Shown here one piece after another: positions 28,410-38,066 of a stretch of 64,000 nt of DNA. The notes under the pieces were generated by a model, which was not told the DNA's origin, did no database searches, and was given only the letters and a program-made list of their open reading frames with translations. The DNA lies in the NCBI RefSeq assembly GCF_013391695.1, contig NZ_JACBGH010000011.1, positions 1 through 64,000 of the forward strand, in the 5' to 3' direction. A program made the position numbers and the translations under genes. Each line of letters opens with the position of its first letter. Positions within the stretch are counted from its first letter, which is position 1. Source of the stretch: Thiomicrorhabdus cannonii. Lineage in GTDB: Bacteria; Pseudomonadota; Gammaproteobacteria; Thiomicrospirales; Thiomicrospiraceae.

Positions 28410-28525
28410 TGCTAGCCCTTTTGTTGGCTTAGAAGGCCAACAGATCTTTATCTGTTAATTCAGGCTGAGCAGATAGATACTTTTATCAATCAGGATAGAG
28501 ATGACTTGGATCGATAGTGGGGAAT

Positions 28526-28672
28526 TTAGTATGAATTAACTGGATGATAAATCTTAATAATAACCTCACCACCGCCATCTCTTACTACGACCATTTCTTC
28601 ATCGAATTCTTGGATTTTTTGAATTAAAAGCGACGTTTTTCTACTCAGCGTTATTTCGAGTCTTAAACTCAT
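28526..28672 (-). CDS. Small protein of 48 residues
   Basis: An ATG at 28672 behind AGGG (7 bases) opens a frame for MSLRLEITLSRKTSLLIQ and on to HPVNSY. It is basic at the start and acidic in the middle, no known family. It occupies part of the 411-base gap between the YfjJ-like gene and the zinc-ribbon gene; the rest of that gap (28410-28525 and 28673-28820) holds an unremarkable promoter region. The ORF has good codon pattern, but no comparison could be made. Confidence 0.4.
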   Translation of the reverse strand: MSLRLEITLSRKTSLLIQKIQEFDEEMVVVRDGGGEVIIKIYHPVNSY

Positions 28673-28820
28673 ATCAATCCCTGAGTATGTAAAAAAATAC
28701 TGCCACCCAGCTCTCCTTGCCTTACGCCCCTCAAAATCGAATCCAAACCAAACTCAGCCACATATTACTCCTGTGAAGTCGGAAGCCCTTTTCCGGCTGA
28801 TTCAAACATAGGAGGAAATC

Positions 28821-29153
28821 ATGGCAATTCATTGTCCAGCCTGCGGTTCACAGCAGGTCATCTCTAAAAACTATGGTCGGAAGGCCGGTGGCTTTGTCGG
28901 CCTGATCGGCGGTGCGGCAGCCGGTTTTGTCGGTGCGGCGAATGGCGCACGAACGGGTGCTACGATCGGCATGGCGAGTGGGCCGATTGGTTTATCGGTG
29001 TGTACGCTTGGCGGTGCGATCTTAGGCGGTCTGCTGGGTGCGGCTTCCGGTGGTGTCACCGGCGCCAAACTCGGCGAGAAGCTCGACAAGTCCTTTTTGG
29101 AAAACTACCGCTGTCAGTTCTGCGATCACACCTTTTCCAAATCCAAGCACTGA
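28821..29153 (+). CDS. Zinc-ribbon glycine-zipper protein
   Basis: 110 residues with AGGAGG upstream. Two CxxC knuckles frame it: CPACG (Cys 5, 8) and CQFCD (Cys 97, 100). Between them is a long Gly/Ala-rich hydrophobic region (GGFVGLIGGAAAGFVGAANGARTGATIGMASGPIG and on) with glycine-zipper spacing, likely two membrane helices. Similar small proteins accompany recombination genes on integrative elements. It is the first gene of a plus-strand unit with the YqaJ exonuclease, 48 bases downstream. The role is unknown. Confidence 0.75.
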   Translation: MAIHCPACGSQQVISKNYGRKAGGFVGLIGGAAAGFVGAANGARTGATIGMASGPIGLSVCTLGGAILGGLLGAASGGVTGAKLGEKLDKSFLENYRCQFCDHTFSKSKH

Positions 29154-29201
29154 CCCACAAGTTCACGTTCAGAAATTACTATTCACTTTGGAGAACATAC
29201 T

Positions 29202-30251
29202 ATGACAACAACCATGTCGCATTCATCGACACACTCTGTCACTCACCCCGTTTCCCTTCCGGCAACGGATCTCAAAACCCAACGTGCACACGGCCAAGCT
29301 AGACGCATGCTTGCCACCCGTAACCTCAGCAACGACCAGTGGTTGAAAGCACGACTGCAAGGCATTGGCAGTTCGGATGCAGCGACAGCCGTTGGACTGA
29401 ACCCTTATAAATCGCAATTGGAATTGTGGATGGAGAAGACTGGCAGAATCACCCCTGCTCAACCCAATCCACTGGAAGACAGCCCTCTGTTATGGGGAAC
29501 CGTATTGGAGCCGATTGTGGCGGAACACTATACCAAACGCACCGGGCGAAAGGTGCGCCGGGTGAATGCCATTTTGCAACACTCAGAATACCCGTGGATG
29601 CTGGCCAACTTGGATCGTGAAGTGGTCGGTGATGATGAGGTACAGGTATTGGAGTGTAAAACCGCCGGCCTGTTCGGATCGAAACTCTGGCGTGATGGCG
29701 TGCCGGAGTATGTGCAATTACAGGTTCAACATCAGTTGGCGGTGACCGGTCAGAAAGCCGCCGATGTGGCGGTCTTATTGGGTGGGCAGAAACTGCAAAT
29801 CTACCGCATAGAGCGCGATGACGCCTTGATTGAACGGCTCATCAAACTCGAAAAGGCATTTTGGCAGCGTGTTTTGACCGATACCCCGCCACCGGCGGAT
29901 GCCAGCTCATCCAGTGAAACCGCACTGCGTATTCTCTATCCCACTGACAGCGGAGAAGTACTGGATCTCTCTGAAGATGTAGACGCCAACCGTTCGTTTG
30001 AAGCGATGCTGGAAGTACGCGAACAACTGGAGCAATTCAAATCCATGGAAGCGGAACTGAAACACCAGCTGCAACAGCGCATGGGTGACGCCAGTGTGGT
30101 GCGTTTTGCCAGTGGTCAGATCAGTTGGAAGCAATCGGCTGATTCCACCGCTTTCGATGCACAGCGCTTTAAAACTGACCACCCTGAATTGTATGAGCGT
30201 TATCTCATCACCAAATCCGGTAGCCGGCGATTCCTGGTGCAACCCAATTGA
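29202..30251 (+). CDS. YqaJ-like viral-type exonuclease
   Basis: 349 residues; ATG behind GGAG. The YqaJ/lambda-exonuclease family fold is seen from residue 46: WLKARLQGIGSSDAATAVGLNPYKS, then LLWGTVLEPIVAEHYTKRTG, and the catalytic LANLDREVV...VQVLECKTAG (Asp, then Glu-x-Lys). Such nucleases resect double-strand ends for phage-type recombination with an annealing protein. C-terminal 130 residues include a helical linker. It is followed by a strong terminator at 30287-30312. The neighbours are DUF932 and RadC-like genes, a frequent set on integrative elements. Confidence 0.87.
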   Translation: MTTTMSHSSTHSVTHPVSLPATDLKTQRAHGQARRMLATRNLSNDQWLKARLQGIGSSDAATAVGLNPYKSQLELWMEKTGRITPAQPNPLEDSPLLWGTVLEPIVAEHYTKRTGRKVRRVNAILQHSEYPWMLANLDREVVGDDEVQVLECKTAGLFGSKLWRDGVPEYVQLQVQHQLAVTGQKAADVAVLLGGQKLQIYRIERDDALIERLIKLEKAFWQRVLTDTPPPADASSSSETALRILYPTDSGEVLDLSEDVDANRSFEAMLEVREQLEQFKSMEAELKHQLQQRMGDASVVRFASGQISWKQSADSTAFDAQRFKTDHPELYERYLITKSGSRRFLVQPN

Positions 30252-30286
30252 AATCCAAGTGAAATCCCTGTTTATAAACTCTTTAG

Positions 30287-30312
30287 AACCCAGCCACGTG
30301 CTGGGTTTTTTT
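30287..30312 (+). terminator. Rho-independent terminator after the YqaJ gene
   Basis: Stem AACCCAGC / GCTGGGTT (8 bp) with loop CACGT, followed by a T-rich tract (seven T). It separates the YqaJ gene from the next gene, whose ATG comes 24 bases later behind GAAGGAG, so partial read-through or a new promoter is needed. Confidence 0.8.
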
Positions 30313-30335
30313 ATGCCCTTTTGAAGGAGAACACC

Positions 30336-31280
30336 ATGTTAAAAGGTTTAATGATGACCCCGCCGGTGATTGGAAGAATCAGTATCGGCCAAGTGGTAGA
30401 AAAGAACGGTAAGCGTCTGCCACAACGTGATGACCAATTTACCCTGACCACCCAGATTCAAACGCCTGACGGGTGGATTAAACATCCTCTGGATGAAAAG
30501 CTGCGTCAGAACAGTGGTCGTAAGTTAAGAGAGATTCCGGTGCAGTTGATCTTCAACCAGCCGGAGTTGAACCTGCGTGCCGAATACTGTCTTTTCGACC
30601 GTCAAAGCGGTCGCCCTGTGTGTGTTGGCAATGGCGAGACCTGTCAGCGCCATAGCGGACACGGCATGGAAACACTGCCCTGCCCGAGTCCTGAAGCGTG
30701 CGATCTGGCGCAAGGTGGTTGCAAACCTTATGGCCGATTGAATGTTCTGGTGCAATCGGATGCACCGGATACAGACACCGACCCGATCAGCAGTTTTATC
30801 TTCCGCACCTCCGGTTTTAACAGCATCCGCACCTTAGCGTCACGTTTGAGTTACTTCCATGCCCTATCCGGCAATCGACTGGCGTGCTTGCCGTTGGCGT
30901 TAAAGCTTCGAGGCAAATCGACACGACAGAGCTTCGGGCAACCGATCTATTACGTGGATCTGACGCTACGCACCGGCCTGAGCCTGGAAGAAACCCTTGA
31001 ATCCGCCAAGCGGATTGAGCAGGAACGGCTCCATGTGGGCTTTGACCAGAAAGCGTTGGATCTGGCAGCAGAACGCGGTTTTAGAAACGGACGCTTTGAA
31101 GACAGCGAGGAGGATTTTGAGGCGATTACCGAGGAGTTTTATCCCGAGTTAAACCAGCCGCAATCCCTTTCGCAAACTCAACAGGCCGGCTCAATGCCCA
31201 ATGCCACGCTGACGCAAAAGCTCGAACAGCAGGTTCAGCATGTTCAACAAGGACAACAAGCCCAGCAACTCAATCACTAA
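30336..31280 (+). CDS. Conserved element protein with cysteine-rich middle
   Basis: 314 residues, ATG 30336 behind AAGGAG (an earlier in-frame ATG at 30321 has no site). I recognise the family from integrative elements, where it is usually listed as a hydrolase or metal-binding protein without proven role: start LKGLMMTPPVIGRISIGQVV, and a cysteine-rich piece with six Cys between residues about 95 and 140 (YCLFDR, VCVGNGETC, PCPSPEAC, GGCKPYGRLNV), then FIFRTSGFNSIRTLASRL. A Gln-rich tail ends it. It is co-directional with DUF932 and RadC-like genes. Possibly a single-strand or recombination accessory protein. Confidence 0.7.
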   Translation: MLKGLMMTPPVIGRISIGQVVEKNGKRLPQRDDQFTLTTQIQTPDGWIKHPLDEKLRQNSGRKLREIPVQLIFNQPELNLRAEYCLFDRQSGRPVCVGNGETCQRHSGHGMETLPCPSPEACDLAQGGCKPYGRLNVLVQSDAPDTDTDPISSFIFRTSGFNSIRTLASRLSYFHALSGNRLACLPLALKLRGKSTRQSFGQPIYYVDLTLRTGLSLEETLESAKRIEQERLHVGFDQKALDLAAERGFRNGRFEDSEEDFEAITEEFYPELNQPQSLSQTQQAGSMPNATLTQKLEQQVQHVQQGQQAQQLNH

Positions 31281-31319
31281 CGCTTAAACAAATTAATGAC
31301 CATTTAAAGGAGAACTCAA

Positions 31320-32180
31320 ATGGCAATGAACATTCTTACCCCAGAAAAACTTTACAAAGCCGCCCCGGCGATTTTTGCAGAAGCGCCGGATAAAGCGGTG
31401 TCTGACCGTTATGGTTTTGTACCCACGATTGAAGTAGTCGATGCCTTACAACAAGAAGGCTGGTATCCGGTCAGGGCATTACAAACCAACGTCCGTGATC
31501 CAAAACGTCAGGAATTGGCGCGCCACATGGTGCGCTTTAGACAAGACCCGGATCGTCAGATCAATGTCGGCGATTCGATTGCTGAACTGGTGCTAACCAA
31601 TTCACATGATCGCAGTGCGGCTTATCAGTTGGATTTAGGGCTATTCCGACTGGTGTGCTCCAACGGCTTGGTGACTCCTGCCGGTGAATTGGGCGGCATT
31701 CGTGTCAAACACGGTAAACAGATTGTGGAGAACATCATCGAAGGTTCGCTCAATCTCGCAAATGAAATCCCGCATATCTCCGAACAGGTCGATCACTTGC
31801 GTTCAACCTTGGTATCGAGAGAAGAAGCGGAGTGGTTTGCAAGAGCGGCACTGCATATCCGCTATGGCGATGAATGGTTGGAACAAAGCCCGATTCGTTC
31901 GGTGGATTTACTGCAAGCCCGCCGTCGCGACGACCAAGAATCGAGTTTATGGAAAGTGTTTAACCGCGTGCAGGAAAACTTGATTAAAGGTGGCGTGCAA
32001 GGCCGTTCAGCCAATGGGCGCTATGTCACCACCCGCCCTATCAAGTCGGTGTCGGAGGACGTGCGTCTTAATCGTGCGCTCTGGCAATTGACCAAAGAGT
32101 TCCTGCATTTAAGAGACAAGGTCACGCCGATGCTGGCGTTGCCTTATTTGGGAGAAAAACATGCTGCCTTATCCGTTTAA
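31320..32180 (+). CDS. DUF932 protein
   Basis: 286 residues with AAGGAG upstream. DUF932 (phage/plasmid-like) family signs: VVDALQQEGWYPVRALQTNVRD, HMVRFRQ, AYQLDLGLFRLVCSNGLVTPAGELGGIRVKHGK and the C-terminal region with RLNRALWQLTKEFLHL. These proteins are frequent on plasmids and integrative elements, where they are thought to bind DNA; no proven activity is known to me. The end overlaps the RadC-like gene by 20 bases. Confidence 0.85.
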   Translation: MAMNILTPEKLYKAAPAIFAEAPDKAVSDRYGFVPTIEVVDALQQEGWYPVRALQTNVRDPKRQELARHMVRFRQDPDRQINVGDSIAELVLTNSHDRSAAYQLDLGLFRLVCSNGLVTPAGELGGIRVKHGKQIVENIIEGSLNLANEIPHISEQVDHLRSTLVSREEAEWFARAALHIRYGDEWLEQSPIRSVDLLQARRRDDQESSLWKVFNRVQENLIKGGVQGRSANGRYVTTRPIKSVSEDVRLNRALWQLTKEFLHLRDKVTPMLALPYLGEKHAALSV

Positions 32181-32607
32181 GACAGCAGAAACGAATGGCG
32201 CGTACCGGCTGGATAAGCCGGTCACGGCCGCTGAGATTCTGCGCATGGCCAATTATCTAGCCAAACAAAAACTAAAAAAGGGAGCGAGCCTTTCCAGTCC
32301 GGAAACCTGTTCCAGTGAACTGAAAACCCTGCAGCAAGAACGCGAACATGAGGTGTTTGGCGTTATCTTTTTGGATCAGCAACACCGCATTATCCGTGTC
32401 GAAGAAATATTCCGAGGCACCATCAATGCCGCGGCGGTGATTCTCTTTCATAACCACCCTTCCGGCATGCCACAACCCAGCGAATCTGACCGCGCCATCA
32501 CCAAAACGATTATGCAAACGCTGCAATTGATTGATGTGCGTGTGCTCGATCACCTGATTGTGGGTACGGAAGGCTTCACGTCTTTTGCGAAACAGGGGCT
32601 TCTTTAG
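32161..32607 (+). CDS. RadC-like JAB-domain protein
   Basis: 148 residues. It is the MPN/JAB domain found in RadC relatives such as YfjY and YkfG: catalytic-looking Glu (EVFGVIFLD), FRGTINAA, and the HNHPSG..QPSESD motif (His 97, His 99, Ser 101, Asp 110) that would hold zinc. The HhH domain of chromosomal RadC is missing, as in island versions. It starts inside the end of the DUF932 gene (20 bases overlap), so the two are translated together. Its true function in islands is unclear; an anti-restriction or repair role has been proposed. Confidence 0.9.
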   Translation: MLPYPFKTAETNGAYRLDKPVTAAEILRMANYLAKQKLKKGASLSSPETCSSELKTLQQEREHEVFGVIFLDQQHRIIRVEEIFRGTINAAAVILFHNHPSGMPQPSESDRAITKTIMQTLQLIDVRVLDHLIVGTEGFTSFAKQGLL

Positions 32608-32705
32608 CCCCAATACGCACCAACAGTAATTTCTTACATACAAGGTGAATGATTTGGAACGGAATAACGCCGTTCGGGACTAAACAATCAAATGAGGAAA
32701 TCATC

Positions 32706-32939
32706 ATGCAAAACACAACCATTCAACATGAAACTTTTCTAACCAGCCGCCAAGTGACTGAGCGCATTGCCCTTTCCAAAAGCGCGATTTATCGCCGCAT
32801 GGATCCAAAAGACAAGCTGTTCGATCCAACCTTTCCGCGCCCCATCAAAATCAATGAAACTACGCGTCGTTGGCTTGAGAGTGAAATAAATGCTTGGGTT
32901 ACCAATCTAATCCAAAGTCAGCGAGAAAATGCAGCTTGA
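32706..32939 (+). CDS. AlpA-type regulator, copy 1
   Basis: 77 residues, ATG 32706 behind GAGGAA; the upstream ATG at 32649 lacks a site. AlpA-family helix-turn-helix: FLTSRQVTERIALSKSAIYRRM, DPTFPRPIKI and RRWLESEINAWV. AlpA proteins activate or assist excision of P4-like islands through the integrase. A second, similar protein (copy 2) lies at 51563. Downstream of this gene there is only a hairpin before a convergent gene. Confidence 0.9.
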   Translation: MQNTTIQHETFLTSRQVTERIALSKSAIYRRMDPKDKLFDPTFPRPIKINETTRRWLESEINAWVTNLIQSQRENAA

Positions 32940-32968
32940 ATCATCGCAGGCCTAGTTCAAAAATATAT

Positions 32969-33001
32969 TGTGCTACTCATCTTTAGGCGAAGGGTAGCAC
33001 A
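32969..33001. repeat. Inverted repeat between alpA-like copy 1 and the membrane protein gene
   Basis: Arms TGTGCTAC and GTAGCACA (8 bp) with a 17-base loop, between the AlpA stop (32939) and a convergent gene. No T-tract, so it may terminate weakly or be a binding site. Confidence 0.35.
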
Positions 33002-33032
33002 CCATCATTACTGCCTATTTTTTACCAAACCC

Positions 33033-33992
33033 TCACTTCACCCATTTCTCATTGCTGAAAACAATCTCTTGTTGTTTCGCCTTCAGATTTCTAACGTGCT
33101 TATAATTCTTGCCCTGTGGTGTTTCAAAATCGACACCTGCATCAATCTTCTTAATAACGGTCGTTACAGAACGATCTACAATTTTCTCCTCCCCCACCTC
33201 ATCCAGCTCTTTTTGAATCACTAAAACTGCTTCAATGACAGTTCCATGTTGAAATGTATATTTTCCCAACAAAACATCTTTTTTAAAGTCCGAATCCTTC
33301 ATATTGAACGTTATAGGTTCGTCATTATAGATTCCACGCCATTTTGTCTTACCGTCCTTTAAAACTGGAGAAACAATTTCAATAATGGCTGATTCATCTG
33401 TTTCATCAGGAAGATTATTTGAATGCAAAATAAAGCGACCAAAATCCTTTCTAGAAACAACCAGCTCATCATTGATGGGTATGTCATGGGCGTCTAAAAC
33501 AGTAACTCCGATGTCAGTAACTTTATCTACTGCCATAGCAGAAGCGTAAAAGTTAGACCTTCTCTTTTTAATTTTGTTGTTATTCTCAAGTTCACTAACT
33601 TTTTTAGCCGAATCGTAAGAGGTCTCATCGGAAACGCCTAGCTGTTTCAATTCCGCTTCAAGCTTCTTAATTGTTAATTCCTGAATTATTTTTTCATTTT
33701 CAGTTGGAAAGCTATTAATAGTTTGTACGAAAGTCAGAACTAATGTTAATACTGCAACAATTAACAGAACATCATCCTTACTCGTAAATCTCCACCTATT
33801 TCTTACCCCCCCTTCAACCAGAGCTTCCGATTCAACAATAACATCGACATTTAAATACCTAGCAATTTCTTTAACAATGCCTAACAACTCAGTTTCACAC
33901 TCAAGCCGTGCAAAAGCATCAAAGGAATGAGAACACTGATCAAGAAAATAATGAATCTCGAATTTACGAGCAAAATCTTCGTTTAATACCAT
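33033..33992 (-). CDS. Single-pass membrane protein of unknown function
   Basis: 319 residues, no family that I recognise. A hydrophobic helix LLIVAVLTLVLTFVQ at residues about 75-89 divides a small N-terminal cytosolic part (acidic, with two Cys) from a large C-terminal domain that is polar with a beta-rich look (VTDIGVTVLDAHDIPINDELVVSRKDFGRFILHSN). Helical linker with charged repeats around 95-130. It lies downstream of the type IIG restriction gene on the same strand, 41 bases away, and could be its partner or an independent defence gene. Confidence 0.65.
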   Translation of the reverse strand: MVLNEDFARKFEIHYFLDQCSHSFDAFARLECETELLGIVKEIARYLNVDVIVESEALVEGGVRNRWRFTSKDDVLLIVAVLTLVLTFVQTINSFPTENEKIIQELTIKKLEAELKQLGVSDETSYDSAKKVSELENNNKIKKRRSNFYASAMAVDKVTDIGVTVLDAHDIPINDELVVSRKDFGRFILHSNNLPDETDESAIIEIVSPVLKDGKTKWRGIYNDEPITFNMKDSDFKKDVLLGKYTFQHGTVIEAVLVIQKELDEVGEEKIVDRSVTTVIKKIDAGVDFETPQGKNYKHVRNLKAKQQEIVFSNEKWVK

Positions 33993-34033
33993 TCAATTAA
34001 ATCCCTTTAACCCGTAAAATTTCTATATAACTG

Positions 34034-37000
34034 TTATGCATTAGCCGTTATCAACTCTATCTCTTCCTTGGTCAGATCGTATAGTTCGAACACCCGTTGA
34101 TTCATGTCTTCTTCGGAGGCTTTGATTTGAGCATGCAGGGTTTCGAGATTATCGTCGAGGTTATTGAGTTGTTGGATTAGGCTGGAGTTATTGGTGGATT
34201 TTAGGTTGAGCAATTGACCCACCAGTTTTTCGGCGGTGACGCTGGGGGTGATATTGGTGGTGCGAATGACTTGTCGCCATTGCGGTACGATTAAGGCGGC
34301 TTCTTCATCGCTAATGTATTGGGTGATGACTTCGATGCCGTTGGCGAATAAACTAAGTTCGCCGTCTTGAAATTGCACGACGAGCTTAGTTTTGGCGTTA
34401 AGTTGGCTGGCGAGAGGTTGCAGGTTTTTGTCCAACACTTTTTGCGCCTGTTGTTTCGCCCATTCGGTGAGATCTTTGCCTTTTAAGCCGCTGGCTTTGG
34501 CTTGGTCTGATTTTTTAAGGTCGTTGATGGATTTAATATCCGTCCAAAGCCATGCTAAATCTTTGGGGTCGGCGAGCATTTGCGCTGAAGCTAGGCGTTT
34601 GTCGAATTGGGCGAGTTTATCGCGGTATTCGGAATGCAAATTTTGTAAGGTTTGCGCCAGTTCACCAATCTGCTTTTTTTGTTGTTCATTGGCATTTGGA
34701 ATAGGCAATGGAGCGAGATATTGCGTTTCAATATCAAAAAACCCACCCGCCTTGGGTCTAGCAATTTTTTTGAAAATATAGCTGGCCACAGGCGCATTTA
34801 ATATTCCTAACAAGTAGATTAAGTCATTTTCCGTTTCTGTATGAACCGTATAGACTCGCTTATCATCAGCGGCGAAAAGCCCCGCTTCATCATAAGCCAC
34901 TCTTAATTCAGGTGCTGTACCAGCAACAAAAAGTTTTTTCTCACCTTGTTTAGTCAAGTTTTTAGGATATACATACCCCCACCACTTGGAATCATTATCC
35001 ATTTTTGGATATTCCCTATTACGAAGCCTATGTTCTTGTGTTTTGAGATACTTCCATACAACAGGGTATTTATTTTTCATAACATCTTCTGAAAATAAAC
35101 TTGCCTTTTCATTTTGAAGATCATAAGGAATGATTATCGAGACATCCTGGTTAAACAACACATACCTAGATACGTTTTTTCCTGAAATTAAAGGCCTAAC
35201 AACTTCTGATTCGGTTATGAATACATTTTTCGGAACAATAAAACGTTGATCATCTTGATTTAAATGGTAAATATCGTTTGCACTGGTTACCAAACCTTGT
35301 GAAATTGATGTAGTCATGCTCTTCAACGATGGACAGTTTTCAAATAGTTTTTTTAGCAAAAGACGTTCAATTTCCGGCATAAACTGCCAGGACTGGTTGG
35401 GGTCGAGTTGGTTATAAGGCAAAGGCATGATGTCGTCCCAATGCAGACCTGCTAAATCGTCCGCACCTTGCGGGGCAAAATGTAGTTTGATGCCGTCATT
35501 CGCTTGGCCGGTAAAAAACTGCAAGGCGGTGTAGGTAATGGCTTCGTCAAAGATTTGGTAGCTTTTGAAGTCAATCCATCGATCCATTTGCTGAGTTTCG
35601 TGCAAAAAGGCTCTTAGCCCTGCGCCGTATTCGTTCACCGCCCAAACACTCGGTGCGATAAAGCCCATGCGCCCTTTTGGGTTAATCAGTTGCACCGATT
35701 GTTCAAAAAACGGTAAATAAATATCATAGTTGCCGGTTTGGGTACTGCGGAATTTTGGAACTTGCTTTTCAATAGTTTGACCGTTTTCGTCGGTCAGGGT
35801 TTCGATTTTCGTGGCTTTAACCCAGTATTCAGTCGCTTCCGGCGCGACCTTTTTCATGTTTTGTAGTTTGATGTAGGGCGGATTGCCGATAATCACGTCA
35901 AACCCGCCGTTGGCGAATACGTCTTGAAAGGCTTGGGCGTAGCTAAAGGGATTGATTTTAGCGCGTTGTGCTTCGCTCAAATCCGGCAAGGCGGTTTGAA
36001 TATCCCAATCGACCAAACTATTGCCGCAAAGGATATTGTTATCCAGCGAAGATAAGGGTTGGCCGGGCATCACCGTGTGCAACCAAAGCGCGAGTTTGGT
36101 GATTTCAACCGATTCGGGGTTAATGTCCACACCGTAGAGATTGTTAGACAAAATTGAGCGGTAAATTTGTCCTTTATCAAACACTTCTGTTTGACGATAT
36201 TCGTAACTAATCCGTGCTTTTTCTTTGGCTATAGCCTCATGTTCTTTCAGTAGACGTTTGAGCGCTTGAATTAAAAATGCTCCACTTCCGCAAGCTGGAT
36301 CGAGCACTTGCAATTGATTGACTTTTTCTTCATAGGTTTGAAGCAGTTCAAAGTAACTTTTAGCTGGATAATTCTTAGACTGATTAAACCTTCCGTTTTT
36401 TGTATGTGCAGCGTCGATTTCTTGATCGGTTAAATCGCTATAGGCATCAAAGCCGAGTTCTGTTTGAAGCTCACGCAAGCGTACCCCAAGGGTTTGTTCT
36501 ACCACATATTCTGTCACCCACTCTGGTGTGTAATAAACCCCATCAGTTTTGCGCTTACTGAGTTTCATCAGAGAAACTTCATTAGCTGCCTCAGCTTCCA
36601 TAATTTCAAGATCGGTAATAGATTGCTCAAAAATACGTCCCAAAGTGTAAAGGCCGATGGTACGTTCACCGCCATCTTCAATACCAAAATTGTAATTGGC
36701 TGAGAAATACAGCAAAGTGCATTTTTCCGTTTTCAGTGCATTCTCACTGGCACCTTGCATGGGCGTAAAGAAAATTTTATTAGGTACAAAAAGGGCATCT
36801 AAATCATCATCTTGTGAGAATAAACCGCCATTGAATTTATTGATATCGTGATTCCAGAGGGTGCCACCCAGACGCATTGTTTTAAATAGTCTAGATACTT
36901 TTTCTTCAAAGAAATCATTTGCTTCTGGGTTGTATGATGCGTCTTGACTACCTTCAATCATTAGATCTCTCATGAGATTAACAGGGTATTCAAGATGCGC

Positions 37001-37933
37001 GCCCATGTCTTCACAAAACAAAATAAACAGTAAGCGATCTAAGAGTTTTTGAGTTAAACGCACCAATTGGCGTGGCTCGTAGACTTGGGAATTAGCACCT
37101 AAAAGGGTTTTAAATAGGAGTTCGCGATAGGCGCGATATTCAAAATAAAAAGTTTTTTCAAGTGCTTTTTCTTGAATTTGCTGAGCACTGAGAAGCTTGA
37201 GCAGAGGCGATTCATTTCCTCTATTTAATAACATTTCGGCTTGAAACATTTTTTTAAACAAAAAACGCTGCTGCTTTCCAGATTCCGTTTCAGCCAGAAG
37301 ACTCCTTGACTCTTCTTGGTATGTTTTGGCTTTTAGAATAAAACGCTGATATTGCCCAGGCATTTTCGCTTTCCAATACAAACGAAATTCGTTCATATCA
37401 GTGACGATGCCCCAAGTTGGTTGAATTTTTTCGTGACCGTAGGGTGTGTATTGCAGACGGGCAAAATGCAAATAATCGGCACATTGTTGCACTGGCGAAC
37501 GGTCATTGTCTTTGCGGTGCTGCTTTTGCTCTAAACCCGAACGAATATCTTTAAACTCACAAAGTACCTGTGGTGTTGCAGGGTGATCTAACAATGAGAA
37601 CCATCCTAATGCTAAATCTGCATACCCTTTTCCTCCGCGCTGTCCGGCACCATCTATCGGGAACTGCGGATAAAGCGTAAAACCATCAGCTTTATTTTGC
37701 TCACCTGACCCTATGAAACTCCAAAGATCAACAAAAAACAGCTGCACAAAACGCCCTTCGGCAGCGGTTTCTTTTTGAAAATCTTTATTGGCCCAGTTTT
37801 TCAATTTCTCAAGCAATCGTGCATCTTCGTCACCTTGGCAATAAACTTCATACTCTTTGGCCCAACAAGACATCAAAAAAGCGGGGCTAAAAAGATTATG
37901 TGATTGTTCTGTTTGTAAGATGTTTTTTTTCAT
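34034..37933 (-). CDS. Type IIG restriction-modification enzyme (Eco57I family)
   Basis: 1299 residues, a single-chain nuclease-methylase. The N-terminal nuclease carries a PD-(D/E)XK pattern (Asp 106 in YADLALG, Glu 126 and Lys 128 in LCEFKD). The gamma-type adenine methylase follows with motif I LDPACGSGAFL (about 543-553) and motif IV NPPY (683-686). The C-terminal third contains the target recognition region, with typical PLPIPN and helical spacer LAQTLQNL. The enzyme modifies host adenine sites and cuts unmodified DNA, so it is a self-contained anti-phage system. BREX PglX is an alternative name for this layout, but no BREX neighbours exist. Confidence 0.88.
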   Translation of the reverse strand: MKKNILQTEQSHNLFSPAFLMSCWAKEYEVYCQGDEDARLLEKLKNWANKDFQKETAAEGRFVQLFFVDLWSFIGSGEQNKADGFTLYPQFPIDGAGQRGGKGYADLALGWFSLLDHPATPQVLCEFKDIRSGLEQKQHRKDNDRSPVQQCADYLHFARLQYTPYGHEKIQPTWGIVTDMNEFRLYWKAKMPGQYQRFILKAKTYQEESRSLLAETESGKQQRFLFKKMFQAEMLLNRGNESPLLKLLSAQQIQEKALEKTFYFEYRAYRELLFKTLLGANSQVYEPRQLVRLTQKLLDRLLFILFCEDMGAHLEYPVNLMRDLMIEGSQDASYNPEANDFFEEKVSRLFKTMRLGGTLWNHDINKFNGGLFSQDDDLDALFVPNKIFFTPMQGASENALKTEKCTLLYFSANYNFGIEDGGERTIGLYTLGRIFEQSITDLEIMEAEAANEVSLMKLSKRKTDGVYYTPEWVTEYVVEQTLGVRLRELQTELGFDAYSDLTDQEIDAAHTKNGRFNQSKNYPAKSYFELLQTYEEKVNQLQVLDPACGSGAFLIQALKRLLKEHEAIAKEKARISYEYRQTEVFDKGQIYRSILSNNLYGVDINPESVEITKLALWLHTVMPGQPLSSLDNNILCGNSLVDWDIQTALPDLSEAQRAKINPFSYAQAFQDVFANGGFDVIIGNPPYIKLQNMKKVAPEATEYWVKATKIETLTDENGQTIEKQVPKFRSTQTGNYDIYLPFFEQSVQLINPKGRMGFIAPSVWAVNEYGAGLRAFLHETQQMDRWIDFKSYQIFDEAITYTALQFFTGQANDGIKLHFAPQGADDLAGLHWDDIMPLPYNQLDPNQSWQFMPEIERLLLKKLFENCPSLKSMTTSISQGLVTSANDIYHLNQDDQRFIVPKNVFITESEVVRPLISGKNVSRYVLFNQDVSIIIPYDLQNEKASLFSEDVMKNKYPVVWKYLKTQEHRLRNREYPKMDNDSKWWGYVYPKNLTKQGEKKLFVAGTAPELRVAYDEAGLFAADDKRVYTVHTETENDLIYLLGILNAPVASYIFKKIARPKAGGFFDIETQYLAPLPIPNANEQQKKQIGELAQTLQNLHSEYRDKLAQFDKRLASAQMLADPKDLAWLWTDIKSINDLKKSDQAKASGLKGKDLTEWAKQQAQKVLDKNLQPLASQLNAKTKLVVQFQDGELSLFANGIEVITQYISDEEAALIVPQWRQVIRTTNITPSVTAEKLVGQLLNLKSTNNSSLIQQLNNLDDNLETLHAQIKASEEDMNQRVFELYDLTKEEIELITANA

Positions 37934-38066
37934 TCCATTTAGAGCTTAAATTCAAGAACGCTGTTCTGTCTTAATTAAAATTCTTTGATTCTACACACGC
38001 AACACAAGGCTACAATTTATTACGCATTATAATAGCCAAAATACCAATAAAAATTAGTAAATCCTT

